A stretch of DNA of 64,000 nucleotides from Caballeronia sp. TF1N1 (lineage in GTDB: Bacteria > Pseudomonadota > Gammaproteobacteria > Burkholderiales > Burkholderiaceae), in assembly GCF_022878925.1 (NCBI RefSeq), contig NZ_CP084631.1, positions 1 through 64,000 on the forward strand. The letters are read 5' to 3'. Shown piece by piece: positions 51,583-60,966 of this stretch. The notes under the pieces were generated by a model that worked only from the letters and a program-made list of their open reading frames with translations, was not told where the DNA came from and did not search any database. Both the position numbers and the translations under genes were made by a program. Each line of letters begins with the position of its first letter. Position 1 is the stretch's first letter.

Positions 51583-53139
51583 TCAGGCTATGGTTGGATT
51601 CAGTCGCCAGGGCAGCAAAGCCTCGTAGTCGTCGGCGGTGTTCGCGTGCGGCAGACTTTTGAACAACGCGATGAGGTATTGATACGGCTCAATGCTGTTG
51701 GCTTTGCAGGTTTGCACGAGCGAATACAGGTTGGCGGCGGCGTTTGCGCCGGCGACGCTGTCACTAAAGAGCCAGTTCCGGCGTCCAACCGTAAACGGTC
51801 TGATCGCGTTCTCACACGGATTGTTCGAGATGGGCCACGCTCCGTTGCCGACGTAGCGAACCAGCTTGGGCCATTGGCCTCGCAGATATTGAAGCGCTTT
51901 GCCGAAGCCGCTTTGCGGCAACACCGTGTTCAGATGACGCGATAGCAGCGCCTCGATCTGATCAAGAACTGGCTGACTTCTGGCCTGTCTGAGTTGCTGG
52001 CGCTGCTCCGGCGTCATGTGTTCGGATCGTGCCTCAACGGCAAACAGCTGGCCGATCAGGCGAATGAATTCGCTTACCGGATGATTGCCGCCGCGCTGTA
52101 CCTTAGGGAGGTTCTCTTCCGCCTCAATCAGGTAACGTCGCGCGTGCGCCCAACATCCAAGGTGCACCAGCTGGTTTGTTCGGGCGATTTCGTTGTACGG
52201 CTCGTAGCCGTCGCTCATCAATACCGCTCCGGGTTTGATGCCTGCATAGAGCACAGCGGCCTGCGCCGCGCTGCGCGTGGGACTGTAGTTGAACATTCGC
52301 ACTGGTGGTCCGGTACCGTTCATCTGCGCCCACATGTAGCTCTTGCGTTGTGCAGCACGGCCCGGCTCTTTTAGTACCTGCACCGTCGTTTCATCGCCGT
52401 AAACGATGTCGGCCTCGAGCAGGTGGTCGCGCATCAGGTTAATCAGCGGCTGCACCGCCATGCCGACGCGCACTACGCTTGCTGCCAGCGTGCCGCGTGA
52501 GAGATCGCCACCGAAACGGTGCAGCAACGCGGCGATCCGGTACAGCGGCAGCGCGTCAGCAAACTTACTCACAACCACCCATGCAAGCGCTGATTCAGTG
52601 AGTAAGCCCTTTGGGATGATGCGCGAAGGTGCCGGCGTCACCTTGATGCTAAGGTCGCAGCAAGGGCATGCGTATTTGATTCGCTGATGCTGAATGACGC
52701 GAACCTGCTGCGGCACGATATCGAGTTGCTCGCTGATCTCAGCGCCGATCTCGACCAGTGCGTGGCCGTCGTGTGCGCAGACGCGTTCTGATTCGGGCAA
52801 CTCATGGCGCACGACCTCGCGAGGCAGCATCGGGTCTAACGGTTTGCGCCCACGCTTCTTGCGTTCATGCGCGCCGACTTCGACGCTTTGTTCAGTTTCG
52901 GCCTGTTGCGCCGGCTCGCATCCCGTTGCGAGCGCTTCTGCTTCGTTCAGGAAGAGGTCGCGTTGCTCAGCACCGCGCACTTCGCTCCTGGAAGCAAACA
53001 ACTGCCGCTGATAGGCCTTAAGTCTCTCGCGCAACAAATCGCGTTCGACTGTCACCACACGCAACTCGCCTTTCATGGCAGCGAGTTCTGCGCGCAGCGC
53101 CTGCAGTTCGTCGGTAGAAGAAGAGGATGATGGCGGCAT
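51583..53139 (-). CDS. IS66-family transposase TnpC
   Basis: The full-length 518-residue transposase has an N-terminal coiled coil (DELQALRAELAAMKGELRVV), the basic/zinc-finger part (KKRGRKPLDPMLPREVVRHE; KYACPCCDLSIKV) and the DDE core. Core landmarks are EADIVYGDETTVQVLKEPG, GAVLMSDGYEPYNEIA, LGCWAHARRYLIEAEENLPK and the glutamate region ISNNPCENAIRPFTVGRRNW. It ends with the short C-terminal YDALLPW-like segment DDYEALLPWRL. Confidence 0.93.
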   Translation of the reverse strand: MPPSSSSSTDELQALRAELAAMKGELRVVTVERDLLRERLKAYQRQLFASRSEVRGAEQRDLFLNEAEALATGCEPAQQAETEQSVEVGAHERKKRGRKPLDPMLPREVVRHELPESERVCAHDGHALVEIGAEISEQLDIVPQQVRVIQHQRIKYACPCCDLSIKVTPAPSRIIPKGLLTESALAWVVVSKFADALPLYRIAALLHRFGGDLSRGTLAASVVRVGMAVQPLINLMRDHLLEADIVYGDETTVQVLKEPGRAAQRKSYMWAQMNGTGPPVRMFNYSPTRSAAQAAVLYAGIKPGAVLMSDGYEPYNEIARTNQLVHLGCWAHARRYLIEAEENLPKVQRGGNHPVSEFIRLIGQLFAVEARSEHMTPEQRQQLRQARSQPVLDQIEALLSRHLNTVLPQSGFGKALQYLRGQWPKLVRYVGNGAWPISNNPCENAIRPFTVGRRNWLFSDSVAGANAAANLYSLVQTCKANSIEPYQYLIALFKSLPHANTADDYEALLPWRLNPTIA

Positions 53140-53172
53140 CGCTGAATTAGACCAGCGATGCCGGTTCTCGTT

Positions 53173-53535
53173 TCAGGTCACGCGCTGATAATAACGCCTC
53201 GGATGCGCGCGCATCGCTTCGATGTCGATGCCCTCCAGTAGCCAGTGAAGTTGCTCTGTTCGCAGCATGAGCACCGCTTCCTTGCGCGGCCATACGAAGC
53301 GGTCCTGCTCGAGGCGTTTCATGAGAAGCCAGAAGCCGTTACGGTCCCACAGCAGCATCTTGATGCGGTCGCGCCGCTGATTGCTGAACACATAAACCGC
53401 ACGCGCGAATGGATCGAGCTTCATTGACTGCTCGACGATGGCTGCGAGACCGTTGATGCTCTTGCGGAAGTCAACGGCATCACGATGCACATAGACTTTC
53501 AGTTCATCGTCCAGGCGGAACATCGCACCGTCCAA
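53173..53535 (-). CDS. IS66 TnpB (Orf2), complete
   Basis: A 120-residue protein (117 if started at ATG 53526) with FRLDDELKVYVHRDAVDFRK, ARAVYVFSNQRRDRIKMLLW and RKEAVLMLRTEQLHWLLEGI, ending HPRRYYQRVT. It is identical over the shared part to the truncated copy at 25582-25929. TnpB is required for IS66 transposition in an undefined role. Confidence 0.9.
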   Translation of the reverse strand: MDGAMFRLDDELKVYVHRDAVDFRKSINGLAAIVEQSMKLDPFARAVYVFSNQRRDRIKMLLWDRNGFWLLMKRLEQDRFVWPRKEAVLMLRTEQLHWLLEGIDIEAMRAHPRRYYQRVT

Positions 53536-54270
53536 GCGTCTCGATCATGGCCGATAGCAACGGCGCATCATTGTCGGTGCATTCAAACCGGAGTGTGACG
53601 CCGTTGGGCATCTGCACCATCAACCGCGCCGAAGGGGGCGACGACGTCCTGCTGCGGGGGTGTGGCGGTGTGCCTTCGTGGATGCGGGCGCAACCACCGC
53701 TTCGTGACTTTCGACTTCGACTACTGGAACGAAAGCTGTGCCAGTCGGCGTCGGCTGTTTCGTTTGCCGGTCATATCTGCGCTTGCCGTCCCGACCAACG
53801 TTGACGACCTTCAACCCGGTCGTTCCTGAGTGCTCTTCTGTCATGAAAGGTGTCCACTGATTCGATGAAGTGACCCCCGAAAGTTGGACGGTGTGACAGC
53901 TATGCTGTTGCGAGCAGAGACCGGTATGCGACCGGGCTCACGCCTCTAGCTTCATCTTGATACGTTTGTGATTGTAGTAGTGAATGTAGTTTTTCAGTCC
54001 GGCGTGGAGTTCATCAACGTCTCGAAACTTGTTTAGGTGGAAGAATTCTGACTTTAGTGTGCCAAAGAAGCTTTCCATCGCCGCGTTGTCGAGGCAATTG
54101 CCCCGGCGCGACATGCTTTGTTTGACAGAATGCTTGTCCAAAGCCTTCCGATAGACCGGCATTCGGTATTGCCAGCCTTGATCCGAGTGGAGTATGGGTC
54201 TGTCGTTCGGTCCGAGGCGCGCGAACGCTCTCTTGAGCATGGTCCCAACCATGTCGAACAGAGGTCGTCG
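53188..54270 (-). repeat. 1.08-kb duplicated IS66/IS3 segment, copy 2
   Basis: This is the counterpart of 25582-26666. Here it continues leftward into a complete IS66 tnpB/tnpC, so this is the more original context. At 54271/54272 it is cut by IS6 copy A3 at the same base where copy 1 joins the kinase gene. Confidence 0.85.
53504..53844 (-). pseudogene. IS66 TnpA (Orf1), frameshifted
   Basis: The copy matches 25898-26239 except for one missing T near 53655, which changes the frame after HRHTPAA and ends the protein at 53620. The lost part includes the conserved RLMVQMPNGVTLRFE text. Transposition of this element may be impaired. Confidence 0.82.
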
Positions 54271-54271
54271 G
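53871..54271 (-). pseudogene. IS3-family OrfB, C-terminal fragment, second copy
   Basis: Same fragment as 26266-26666, with FARLGPNDRPILHSDQGWQY and HAGLKNYIHYYNHKRIK. One base is lost near 53947, so the end reads KLEA instead of KLGGVSPVAYRS. The N-terminal half is missing at the IS6 border. Confidence 0.85.
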
Positions 54272-55092
54272 GGCGTTGTCAACTTGCCGAGTGCAAGCCG
54301 GCACGATGACAGGTGCGACGACGGGTCAGAAGGTAGTCGACGGATTTTGGGCGAATTCGCGCCATGCAACGAACCGGGCTGCGAGTTGTTTGCGATAAAG
54401 TGAGGCGCGCAGCAGGTGCCGCTTCAGTGCGAAATGTTGTCGGATCGGCCCGAAGCACGAGAGGAATTCTTGCGTGCGTTTCGGGTCGCGAAAGCCACGC
54501 ATGCGACGCTCACGTTCGCGTGTCGGTTGGTGGCTGTTCTCCGCGCGGTTGTTCAGGCGGGCGGCCGCTTTGACGAACACATGCTTCACGCTCGCCAACT
54601 CCGGAATTTCGGCCTTCGCGGCCGGGTAACTTCGCAACTGATCGGTGACGATCTTGCGCGGCATCGGGCTCGAGCGCAGCACGCGCTTAAAGAACCGTTT
54701 GGCTGCGGCCTTGTCGCGCCGCTTTTGTAGCAGGATGTCGAGTTCGGCACCGTGCTCGTCGACCGCACGCCACAGCAGGTACGGTTCGCCACGCAGTGTG
54801 ACGAACATCTCGTCGAGGTGCCACGTGCTACCTGGCTTGCGTCGCACCGCTTTCATCCCATGAGCAAAGCCCTTGCCGAACTTGTCGCACCAGCAACGAA
54901 TCGTCTCGTATGTCACGGTCACCCCGCGCTCGAAGAGCAGTTCCTCGATGTCACGCAAGCTCAACTGGAAGCGGAAATACCAGCGCACGGCGCAACTGAT
55001 GACCTCGGCTGGAAAACGGTGACCGTGATAGAGCGATTTCGGTTTCTTCATCACGCCATCTTACGCGACCGGCCCACCAACTTGACAACGCC
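54272..55092 (-). mobile_element. IS6-family element, copy A3 (821 bp)
   Basis: Near-identical to A1 and A2, in the same orientation as A2. It separates the IS3 fragment from an ISNCY fragment. Flanking octamers (gtcgtcgg, cgcaagac) differ from each other and from those of A1 and A2. Confidence 0.92.
54326..55051 (-). CDS. IS6-family DDE transposase (copy A3)
   Basis: The 241-residue protein is identical to those of copies A1 and A2 (TWHLDEMFV, KIVTDQLRSY, NRAENSHQPT) and has an intact frame. Three intact copies in one window make ongoing rearrangement likely. Confidence 0.93.
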   Translation of the reverse strand: MKKPKSLYHGHRFPAEVISCAVRWYFRFQLSLRDIEELLFERGVTVTYETIRCWCDKFGKGFAHGMKAVRRKPGSTWHLDEMFVTLRGEPYLLWRAVDEHGAELDILLQKRRDKAAAKRFFKRVLRSSPMPRKIVTDQLRSYPAAKAEIPELASVKHVFVKAAARLNNRAENSHQPTRERERRMRGFRDPKRTQEFLSCFGPIRQHFALKRHLLRASLYRKQLAARFVAWREFAQNPSTTF

Positions 55093-55302
55093 CGCAAGAC
55101 GAGTCGCTCGATCTGCCGCACGCTCAGGCTCAGCCGCTCGGCGGCACGGCCTGGCTTGAGCTGGCGCTCGGCGACTGCCTGAATCACTTTGAGTCGGTCC
55201 AGTTCGCGCATCGACATAGTGATGGTCCCAGTCGTGTTCATTGCCAGCGCTCCATAAACGCTTGTCCGGCAACAAACCTACGTCAAAATACGACATAATG
55301 AA
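55093..55302 (-). pseudogene. ISNCY-family transposase, N-terminal fragment
   Basis: ATG 55241 reads MNTTGTITMSMRELDRLKVI, QAVAERQLKPGRAAERLSLS and VRQIERLVLRA up to the IS6 border. This is the start of an ISNCY transposase, and it is in frame where the copy at 59.7 kb is frameshifted. The upstream terminal region is interrupted at about 55297-55303 by IS110 element A. Confidence 0.82.
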
Positions 55303-56170
55303 ATGGCCAGCCCGAACCCAGCGATCGTCCTACTATGAGAGGTTCGATCCAACGTAGATGGAGGGTGACATGGACGAGGTCACGCTGATCGGCATCGATC
55401 TGGGCAAGCATGTGTTTCACGTTCACGGGCAGGATGCGAAGGGCCATGCGGTCTTTCGCAAGAAGCTTTCGCGTCAGCAGTTGCTTTCCTTCTTCAGCAA
55501 TCTCAAAGCCGTTACTGTCGTCATGGAAGCTTGTGCTGGTTCACACTGGCTAGCACGCAAGCTGAATGCGATGGGGCACGCGAGCAAGCTGATTTCGCCG
55601 CAATATGTGCGGCCGTTTGTGAAGAGCAATAAGAATGACTACATTGATGCTGAGGCGATCTGTGAAGCCGCATCCCGACCAGCAATGCGCTTCGTCGAGC
55701 CTCGAACGGAAGCCCAGCAACTTCTCGCCGCACTACATCGAACGCGTGAGGGTTTGGTAACGGAGCGTACGGCCACCATCAATCGAATTCACGGTATCTT
55801 GCTCGAATTTGGCGTCGTGGTGCCAATTTCCAAAGTAACCTTGCGTCGTTTGCCTGATGTCATCGCGCTCAATGATCTCCCGTCGAGGCTTCTCCAAATC
55901 ATTCAACGACTGCACGAACACTATAAATATCTTGACGCCCAAGTTGTCGAAATCGAGAAGGAACTGGTCGCGCAGCTTCGCGAGGACGAAAACGCCGCTC
56001 GATTGCTTTCAATTCCGGGGATTGGCACCATCACGGCAAGCTTGCTCGCATCTGAGATCGGAAGCATCACACAGTATGCGGGTGGAAGAAATTTTGCCGC
56101 ATCGATCGGACTAGTCCCACGTCAGAAAAGCACGGGCGGACGAACGACCTTATGCGGCATCAGCAAGTCA

Positions 56171-57706
56171 GTATGACTCCCGTTTGGCAAGGCTGGCCGC
56201 CGAGGGAATGAAGCGCGGGTTAGCATTGCTGCCAGAGCCGCATTGAGCGGGGACGGAGCCACCGCTCAACGGACTGTTCCGACCGGAGGCCAGCATGGAA
56301 AACGATAGCACGTTGTACGTAGGACTGGATGTCCATAAAGATTCGATCACGGTTGCGTACGCGATCGGCATGAGCGACGTTGAACTGTTCGGCAAGGTCG
56401 GCACCATGCATATTGATATCGACCGGTTGTGCAAGAAGTTGCAAACAAAGGCGCGACACATCTGCTTTGTCTATGAAGCGGGGCCGTGCGGTTATGGGTT
56501 GTACAGGAGGCTAGTCGATAAAGGTTTCGACTGCATGGTCTGCGCACCGTCACTCATTCCACGAAAGCCGGGAGATCGCGTTAAAACGGACCGTCGCGAC
56601 GCGATCAAGTTGGTGCGTTCGCTACGTGCTGGAGACCTCTCGGCAGTACATGTGCCGTCCATCGAAGACGAATCGTTCCGGGACCTGGCGCGCGCCTGGT
56701 CGGCTGCGAGGGAGGATCTGAAGGCCGCACGCTGCAGGCTCAAATCGTTCCTGCTTGCCCACGGTATTCATTACTTTGGCCGCCCCAACTGGGGGCCCAC
56801 TCACCGACGCTGGCTAAGCACGTTCTCGTTCGACAGCGCATGGCAACAGCTGGCGTTCAATGAACACAGGCGCACGATTGAAGATCGGCTCGCGCAATGC
56901 GAGAGGCTGGAGCTGGCATTGCGTGAGTCTGTCATCACCTGGCAGTTTTACCCAGTCGTACTCGCACTGCAGGCTATGCGCGGGATTAACTTCACGTCGG
57001 CGATCGGCCTGGTCTCCGAGCTAGGTGACCTGTCGCGGTTCGAGCATCCGCGACAGTTAATGGCATGGCTCGGCGTAACGCCTTCTGAACACTCCTCAGG
57101 TGGAAAACGGCGACAAGGAAGCATTACCAAGACAGGCAACAGTTATGCGCGAAAGCTATTGGTCGAATCGGCCTGGAGTTACCGCCATCCTGCCCGCGTA
57201 AGCATCGACATACAACGCCGGCATGAAGGGCTACCCAAGCCGATAGTCGACCGTGCCTGGGACGCGCAACTGAGACTGTGCCGACGGTATCGTAAGCTCG
57301 TCGCCAGAGGGAAGACCGCGCACGTGGCCATCATCGCAATTGCACGCGAACTGGCGGGTTTCATCTGGGACGTCGGCCTATTGGGAATGAAGCTGGCAAT
57401 ACCGCCGAGCGCGCAATCTGCCTGAACTAAGGGTTGTACGTAAAAAGACCATTCAGTACCAAGAGTTTCTTGAAGGCGGCGCAGCCCGGTATTCGAGTAA
57501 ACCGCGACCGCGTTTGGCAACGACATAAGTCGACTTGCGTAGCAAGGAAGCGGCAGGCTCATGAGACGGACCTCTGTAATGCGGCAACCAACCCGCGAAT
57601 ATCAGCGTGATCCACCGTCGAGTTTTACTGCTACGCCGCCCTCAGGAAATTTGCGCTGACAATGGAGTTAGCGATGAAAACCGATGCCGATTGACAGAGG
57701 GAGTCA
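56171..57706 (+). mobile_element. IS110-family element B inserted in element A
   Basis: TATGACTCCC (56172-56181) and GGGAGTCATA (57699-57708) form an inverted repeat at the two junctions, and GTCA occurs on both sides. Removing 56171-57706 exactly restores the element A reading frame. The 280 bases after its gene are non-coding. Confidence 0.82.
56295..57425 (+). CDS. IS110-family transposase of element B
   Basis: A 376-residue protein. The N-terminal DEDD domain is visible as STLYVGLDVHKDSITVAYAI, CFVYEAGPCGYGLYRRLVDK and RVKTDRRDAIKLVRSL. The C-terminal transposase-20 domain is MRGINFTSAIGLVSELGDLS, FEHPRQLMAWLGVTPSEHSS and GGKRRQGSITKTGNSYARKL with a conserved serine. It is intact and probably active, and only distantly related to element A. 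Confidence 0.92.
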   Translation: MENDSTLYVGLDVHKDSITVAYAIGMSDVELFGKVGTMHIDIDRLCKKLQTKARHICFVYEAGPCGYGLYRRLVDKGFDCMVCAPSLIPRKPGDRVKTDRRDAIKLVRSLRAGDLSAVHVPSIEDESFRDLARAWSAAREDLKAARCRLKSFLLAHGIHYFGRPNWGPTHRRWLSTFSFDSAWQQLAFNEHRRTIEDRLAQCERLELALRESVITWQFYPVVLALQAMRGINFTSAIGLVSELGDLSRFEHPRQLMAWLGVTPSEHSSGGKRRQGSITKTGNSYARKLLVESAWSYRHPARVSIDIQRRHEGLPKPIVDRAWDAQLRLCRRYRKLVARGKTAHVAIIAIARELAGFIWDVGLLGMKLAIPPSAQSA

Positions 57707-58170
57707 TATCAACGCGGTGACAAACATCTGCGCCGTCTGCTCGTGCAAGGCGCGCGTGCTGTCATACAGCGCGTGCAAAAACGTAACGACAGGCTTGGAG
57801 ATTGGATTCGTTCGATGTTGATTCGACGACACTCGAATGTGGTTGCATGCGCGCTTGCCAACAAGCTTGCTCGGATCGCTTGGGCCGTTCTGACGAAGCA
57901 TACGGAATATCAAGGTTCGTTGTTGATTCACAAAAGTTGAGATTTTGCTAACCAGGTTTTGCGACTGCTGGAGTTTGATGGCCAACGGCTCAGCGACCGG
58001 ACGAATAACCTGACAAGTTCTACAGCTCATTAGCAGCTGCCGACATTTTGAGGTTCGACTGGTGCGGTTTTCATCTCGGAACAACGGACGAGCGTCCGGC
58101 ACGATTCCGGATAGATTTGCGCAAGCCACACACTGTCACAACCAGAGGTTGCAAAATTCGGGCTGGCCAT

Positions 58171-58225
58171 AGATTTCTACTTGGCGGAAACACGACATCT
58201 GAATTTGGGACCTACATAACATGTT
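58171..58225. repeat. end of the first ISNCY copy beyond element A
   Basis: TCTACTTGGCGGAAACACGACAT (abbreviated: ACTTGGCGG at about 58179) up to CCTACATAAC near 58220 repeats the sequence at 59770-59814, the terminus of the second ISNCY copy. It is thus the outer end of the ISNCY copy whose gene start lies at 55241. Confidence 0.65.
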
Positions 58226-59814
58226 GCTGCTAAGTTCAAACGTCGGGGTTGCCGCTAAGTAGAGATGTCGGGTTTTGAACGGATGTTTCGGTTCAGGTTG
58301 TGGGGTTGGGGCGGCGCAGCCGCCCCCCGTTCCCTCATCGTTTTTGCACTGACCTCGAGAATCGCTTCGTTCATATCAGCGATGCTCAGTGCGCGTTGCT
58401 TCTTCAGTCCTTCAAGCGCCTTCTTGGCCCGAACCTGTTCACCGCGATGCGTGCGTGACGGCGCATCACGCACGACGATCGTCTCGTTTGGCTTGCAACA
58501 AGCGTGCGGCTTCGAGTGCATGCGCCAGCCGCTTGTTCTCAACTTCAGCGCCCTGATCAATCCGCGCAATACGGTCGTACTTGCCGCAGCAAAGCACCTC
58601 GCCGCCCGCCTGCACCTCGACGCAGCCATTCGGGTATTCGACCACCTCGACTTGCTGGTGAATCAAGAGGCGATTGGCGGGCGTGTCTTCCAGCAGATAC
58701 ATCACCCGGTCATATTGCACCGTCAGCGCGTGCGTGACCTTGCGCCAGACGCGATAGGCCAGCAGTTGCGTCAAATCGTCGTCGGCGCGCAGAGGCCGAT
58801 GGGCATCATGGTCGCTACGCGGCGTCTTGCCAAAGCGCTGATTGAAATCGGCGATGAAGGAGGGCGCATAAGCGTTGGCCGCCTCCCAGGTGCTGATCCC
58901 GCGCAAGCGCAACTCCTTGACGAGCCGGTCCTGCAGGGTCAGGTTGGCGCGCTCGACACGCCCTTTGGCCTGACTCGAATTCGCGCAGAACGCCTCAATG
59001 TTCAGTTCGTACAAGGCTCGGCCGAACTGCGTCACGCCTTTACCAGCGGTCTGCGAGCGGTTCTTGACGTAGAAGACGCTAGCTTTGTCGCTGTAGAACG
59101 CCATCGGCTTGCCATGCGCTTGCAGATACTTCGACAGCGCCTCGAAATAGCTGAAGGTCGACTCGGTGGCCGTGAAATGCAGCGCCATCAGCCGACCCGT
59201 CGCATCGTCAATGAATACCAGCAGCGTGCATGCCGGCGCCCGCTCCTCGAACCAGCGGTGATCGCTACCATCGATCTGGATCAGTTCGCCCAGACACGCG
59301 CGGCGGTTGCGCGGCTGGTGAATCCGCGGCGGGCGTTGGCGGCGAGGCACAAGACCCGCTGCCGTCATCAGAGAACGAATCGTCTCGACGGCCAGCGCAA
59401 TGCCGTGGCATTCCGCAGCTTCTCACACGCCAGCGTCGGACCAAAATCGGCGTAACGCTCGCAGATCAGCGCGAGCGCACGCTGCGCCACGCCGTCCGGC
59501 AACCGGTGATTACTCGTGCGAGCGCGCTTGCCGGACACCAGACCACGCGCACCGTCCGCACGATAACGCAAGACGAGCCGCTCGATCTGCCGCACGCTCA
59601 GACGCAGCCGCTCGGCGGCACGGCCTGGCGAGTTGGCGTTCGGCGACTGCCTGAATAACTCTCAGTCGGTCCAGCTCGCGCATCGTCATGGTGATGGTCC
59701 CGATCGTGTTCATTGCCCGCGCTCCTGACACGCTTGTCCGGCAATGAACTTAAGCCAAAAGGCGACATCTCTACTTGGCAGGAACACGACATTTGAACTT
59801 GGGACCTACATAAC
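58226..59814 (-). mobile_element. ISNCY-family element, second copy
   Basis: The coding part is on the minus strand. Both ends carry related modules: GACATCTCTACTTAGCGGCAA (minus strand, 58.25 kb end, in parts) and CATCTCTACTTGGCAGGAAC near 59768. The outer sequence CCCAAGTTCAAATG is also repeated. The exact boundaries were not fixed; the right end is probably at the TAAC of 59811-59814. Confidence 0.65.
58466..59713 (-). pseudogene. ISNCY-family transposase, multiple frameshifts
   Basis: ATG 59713 reads NTIGTITMTMRELDRLRVIQ and then shifts frame near 59625, where two bases are missing relative to the copy at 55.2 kb. It continues RQIERLVLRYRADGARGLVS, shifts again near 59405 (one G missing after AAGCTGCG), then runs on as MTAAGLVPRRQRPPRIHQPR with LIQIDGSDHRWFEERAPACT (DDE aspartate), FVKN/FCANSSQAKGRVERANL and an ISNCY C-terminal domain. 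A third shift is possible near 58480, since QVRAKKALEGLKKQRALSI lies in another frame. It is non-functional. Confidence 0.82.
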
Positions 59815-59816
59815 AA

Positions 59817-59834
59817 AAACCGATAATTAGGTTT
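59817..59834. promoter_or_regulatory. short palindrome upstream of the TetR gene
   Basis: AAACC (59817-59821) and GGTTT (59830-59834) flank an AT-rich 8-bp centre just outside the ISNCY end. It may be an operator for the TetR gene 230 bases downstream, or part of the IS target. The 59835-60061 gap otherwise shows no gene. Confidence 0.3.
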
Positions 59835-60061
59835 ATGTTAAATCAGTGCGCTCTCCGTGTCATTGTTGGCCTGGTGTAAGTGACCAGTCAAATTCAACGC
59901 TTGGCCAGAGGCTTAACTTGATTGGAGCGACATGCGTCTTTAGGAAAGGCTTTGTTCCAGCCGAATGTTCAGATGTGCTCCCACCAAATCTTTCGAACCT
60001 CCTTTTGCGCGTAAAATCGTGTTCTTTTACCGCGCTATATTCCCGCACCCCTCCCCGCTGC

Positions 60062-60700
60062 ATGAAGACAAGTCTCCCAAACCCGTCCGGCGAGCCGCGC
60101 AAGAGACGAGGCAATCGGACAACGCGCATACCGGAAATCGTCGATTGCGCGATTCGCGTCTTTGCTGTCCACGGTGACTCCGGCTTTACACAGCGGCGCA
60201 TCGCCTCCGAAGTCGGCATTCAGCTAAGCACGTTGCAGCACTACTTCGATACGCGTGACACGTTGCTAAGAGCTGCTATTGAAGAAAGTTCGCGGCGATA
60301 CCTTCACCATTCGCAAACGCTCATCAGAGACCCGCACAAGTCTGCGGAAGAGCGGCTGGCCGCCTTTGTGGACGACTCCTTCGACACGTTTTCGGATGCA
60401 TCGACGCTGGTGACTCCGTTCGCGCTAGAGTACTGGTCGTTATCGGAACGTAACGAGTGGGTGCGTGAGTTGACGGAGCGGAACAGCGAACGCTACCACG
60501 CGCTGTTTTGCGAACTGGTCGGATGTTTGAACCCCGCGCTTTCGCTGGAAGACATTCGTCTGCGGGGCGCATTTCTCTATTCGCATTGGGAAGGTCTGCT
60601 GGTGTTCCTTAGACGGACGACGTTCGGTCGGACCGAGCCACTCGCGCTTAAAGAGCCCGTCAAGGCACGCTGGCTTGCGACGGCAAGAGATGGCTTGTGA
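60062..60700 (+). CDS. TetR-family transcriptional regulator
   Basis: Start ATG 60062 gives 212 residues. The HTH is RIPEIVDCAIRVFAVHGDSG, then TQRRIASEVGIQLSTLQHYF, with DTRDTLLRAAIEE after it (residues 20-70). The variable C-terminal domain contains SFDTFSDASTLVTPFALEYW. A perfect palindrome lies in the gap before the following dehydrogenase gene. It most likely regulates the SDR/MFS operon to its right. Confidence 0.88.
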   Translation: MKTSLPNPSGEPRKRRGNRTTRIPEIVDCAIRVFAVHGDSGFTQRRIASEVGIQLSTLQHYFDTRDTLLRAAIEESSRRYLHHSQTLIRDPHKSAEERLAAFVDDSFDTFSDASTLVTPFALEYWSLSERNEWVRELTERNSERYHALFCELVGCLNPALSLEDIRLRGAFLYSHWEGLLVFLRRTTFGRTEPLALKEPVKARWLATARDGL

Positions 60701-60816
60701 TCGTGCTTTGCTTAAGATTGGTTAATCCGGTCTTGGCGACACGACACTAGCGGTCGGGTCGCTCGCCGCTCCCCATTTTGCCCTCAGTATTTCCACTAGC
60801 CTCGTCTCGCTTGTTT

Positions 60817-60834
60817 ATAGGTCACATGACCTAT
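60817..60834. promoter_or_regulatory. perfect palindromic operator before the SDR operon
   Basis: ATAGGTCA (60817-60824) and TGACCTAT (60827-60834) are exact inverted halves with a CA centre, directly followed by TATATTATG, a possible -10 region. It lies 133 bases before ATG 60967. Size and symmetry fit a TetR-family operator. Confidence 0.7.
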
Positions 60835-60966
60835 ATTATGAGTCACGCGACCGATCGATGGCCGGTTGCGCCTCTGTCGCATGACGATGATGTGGATGCG
60901 AGCGGGCGCGTGGCCGTCGGCCATCGCTATCGGAATTTCCACTTAAAAGACATTGGAGATAAAGGG

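Larger units (their letters stand above)
51534..53870 (-). mobile_element. IS66-family element, right end truncated
   Basis: The left end GTAAGCGCGCATTAGACGGCG at 51534 is a typical IS66 terminal sequence. It holds tnpC, tnpB and a frameshifted tnpA. The opposite terminus is missing because an IS3 fragment (TGACCCCCGAAAG) begins at 53871. Confidence 0.82.
55370..57940 (+). pseudogene. IS110-family transposase of element A, interrupted
   Basis: The exons-like halves are 55370-56170 and 57707-57940. Joining them restores one frame: GGRTTLCGISKS continues YQRGDKHLRRLLVQGARAVI and ends LLIHKS, 344 residues in all. The RuvC-like DEDD part is at LIGIDLGKHVFHVHGQD and the transposase-20 part at LLSIPGIGTITASLLASEIG. 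ATG 55370 is preceded by GGAGGG. It is inactive while element B is present. Confidence 0.88.
55303..58170 (+). mobile_element. IS110-family (IS1111-like) element A, split by element B
   Basis: Inverted subterminal repeats ATGGCCAGCCCGAA (55303-55316) and TTCGGGCTGGCCAT (58157-58170) bound the element; such repeats mark the IS1111 subgroup. It lies inside the terminal repeat of an ISNCY copy and is itself interrupted at 56170/57707 by another IS110-type element. Confidence 0.8.
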
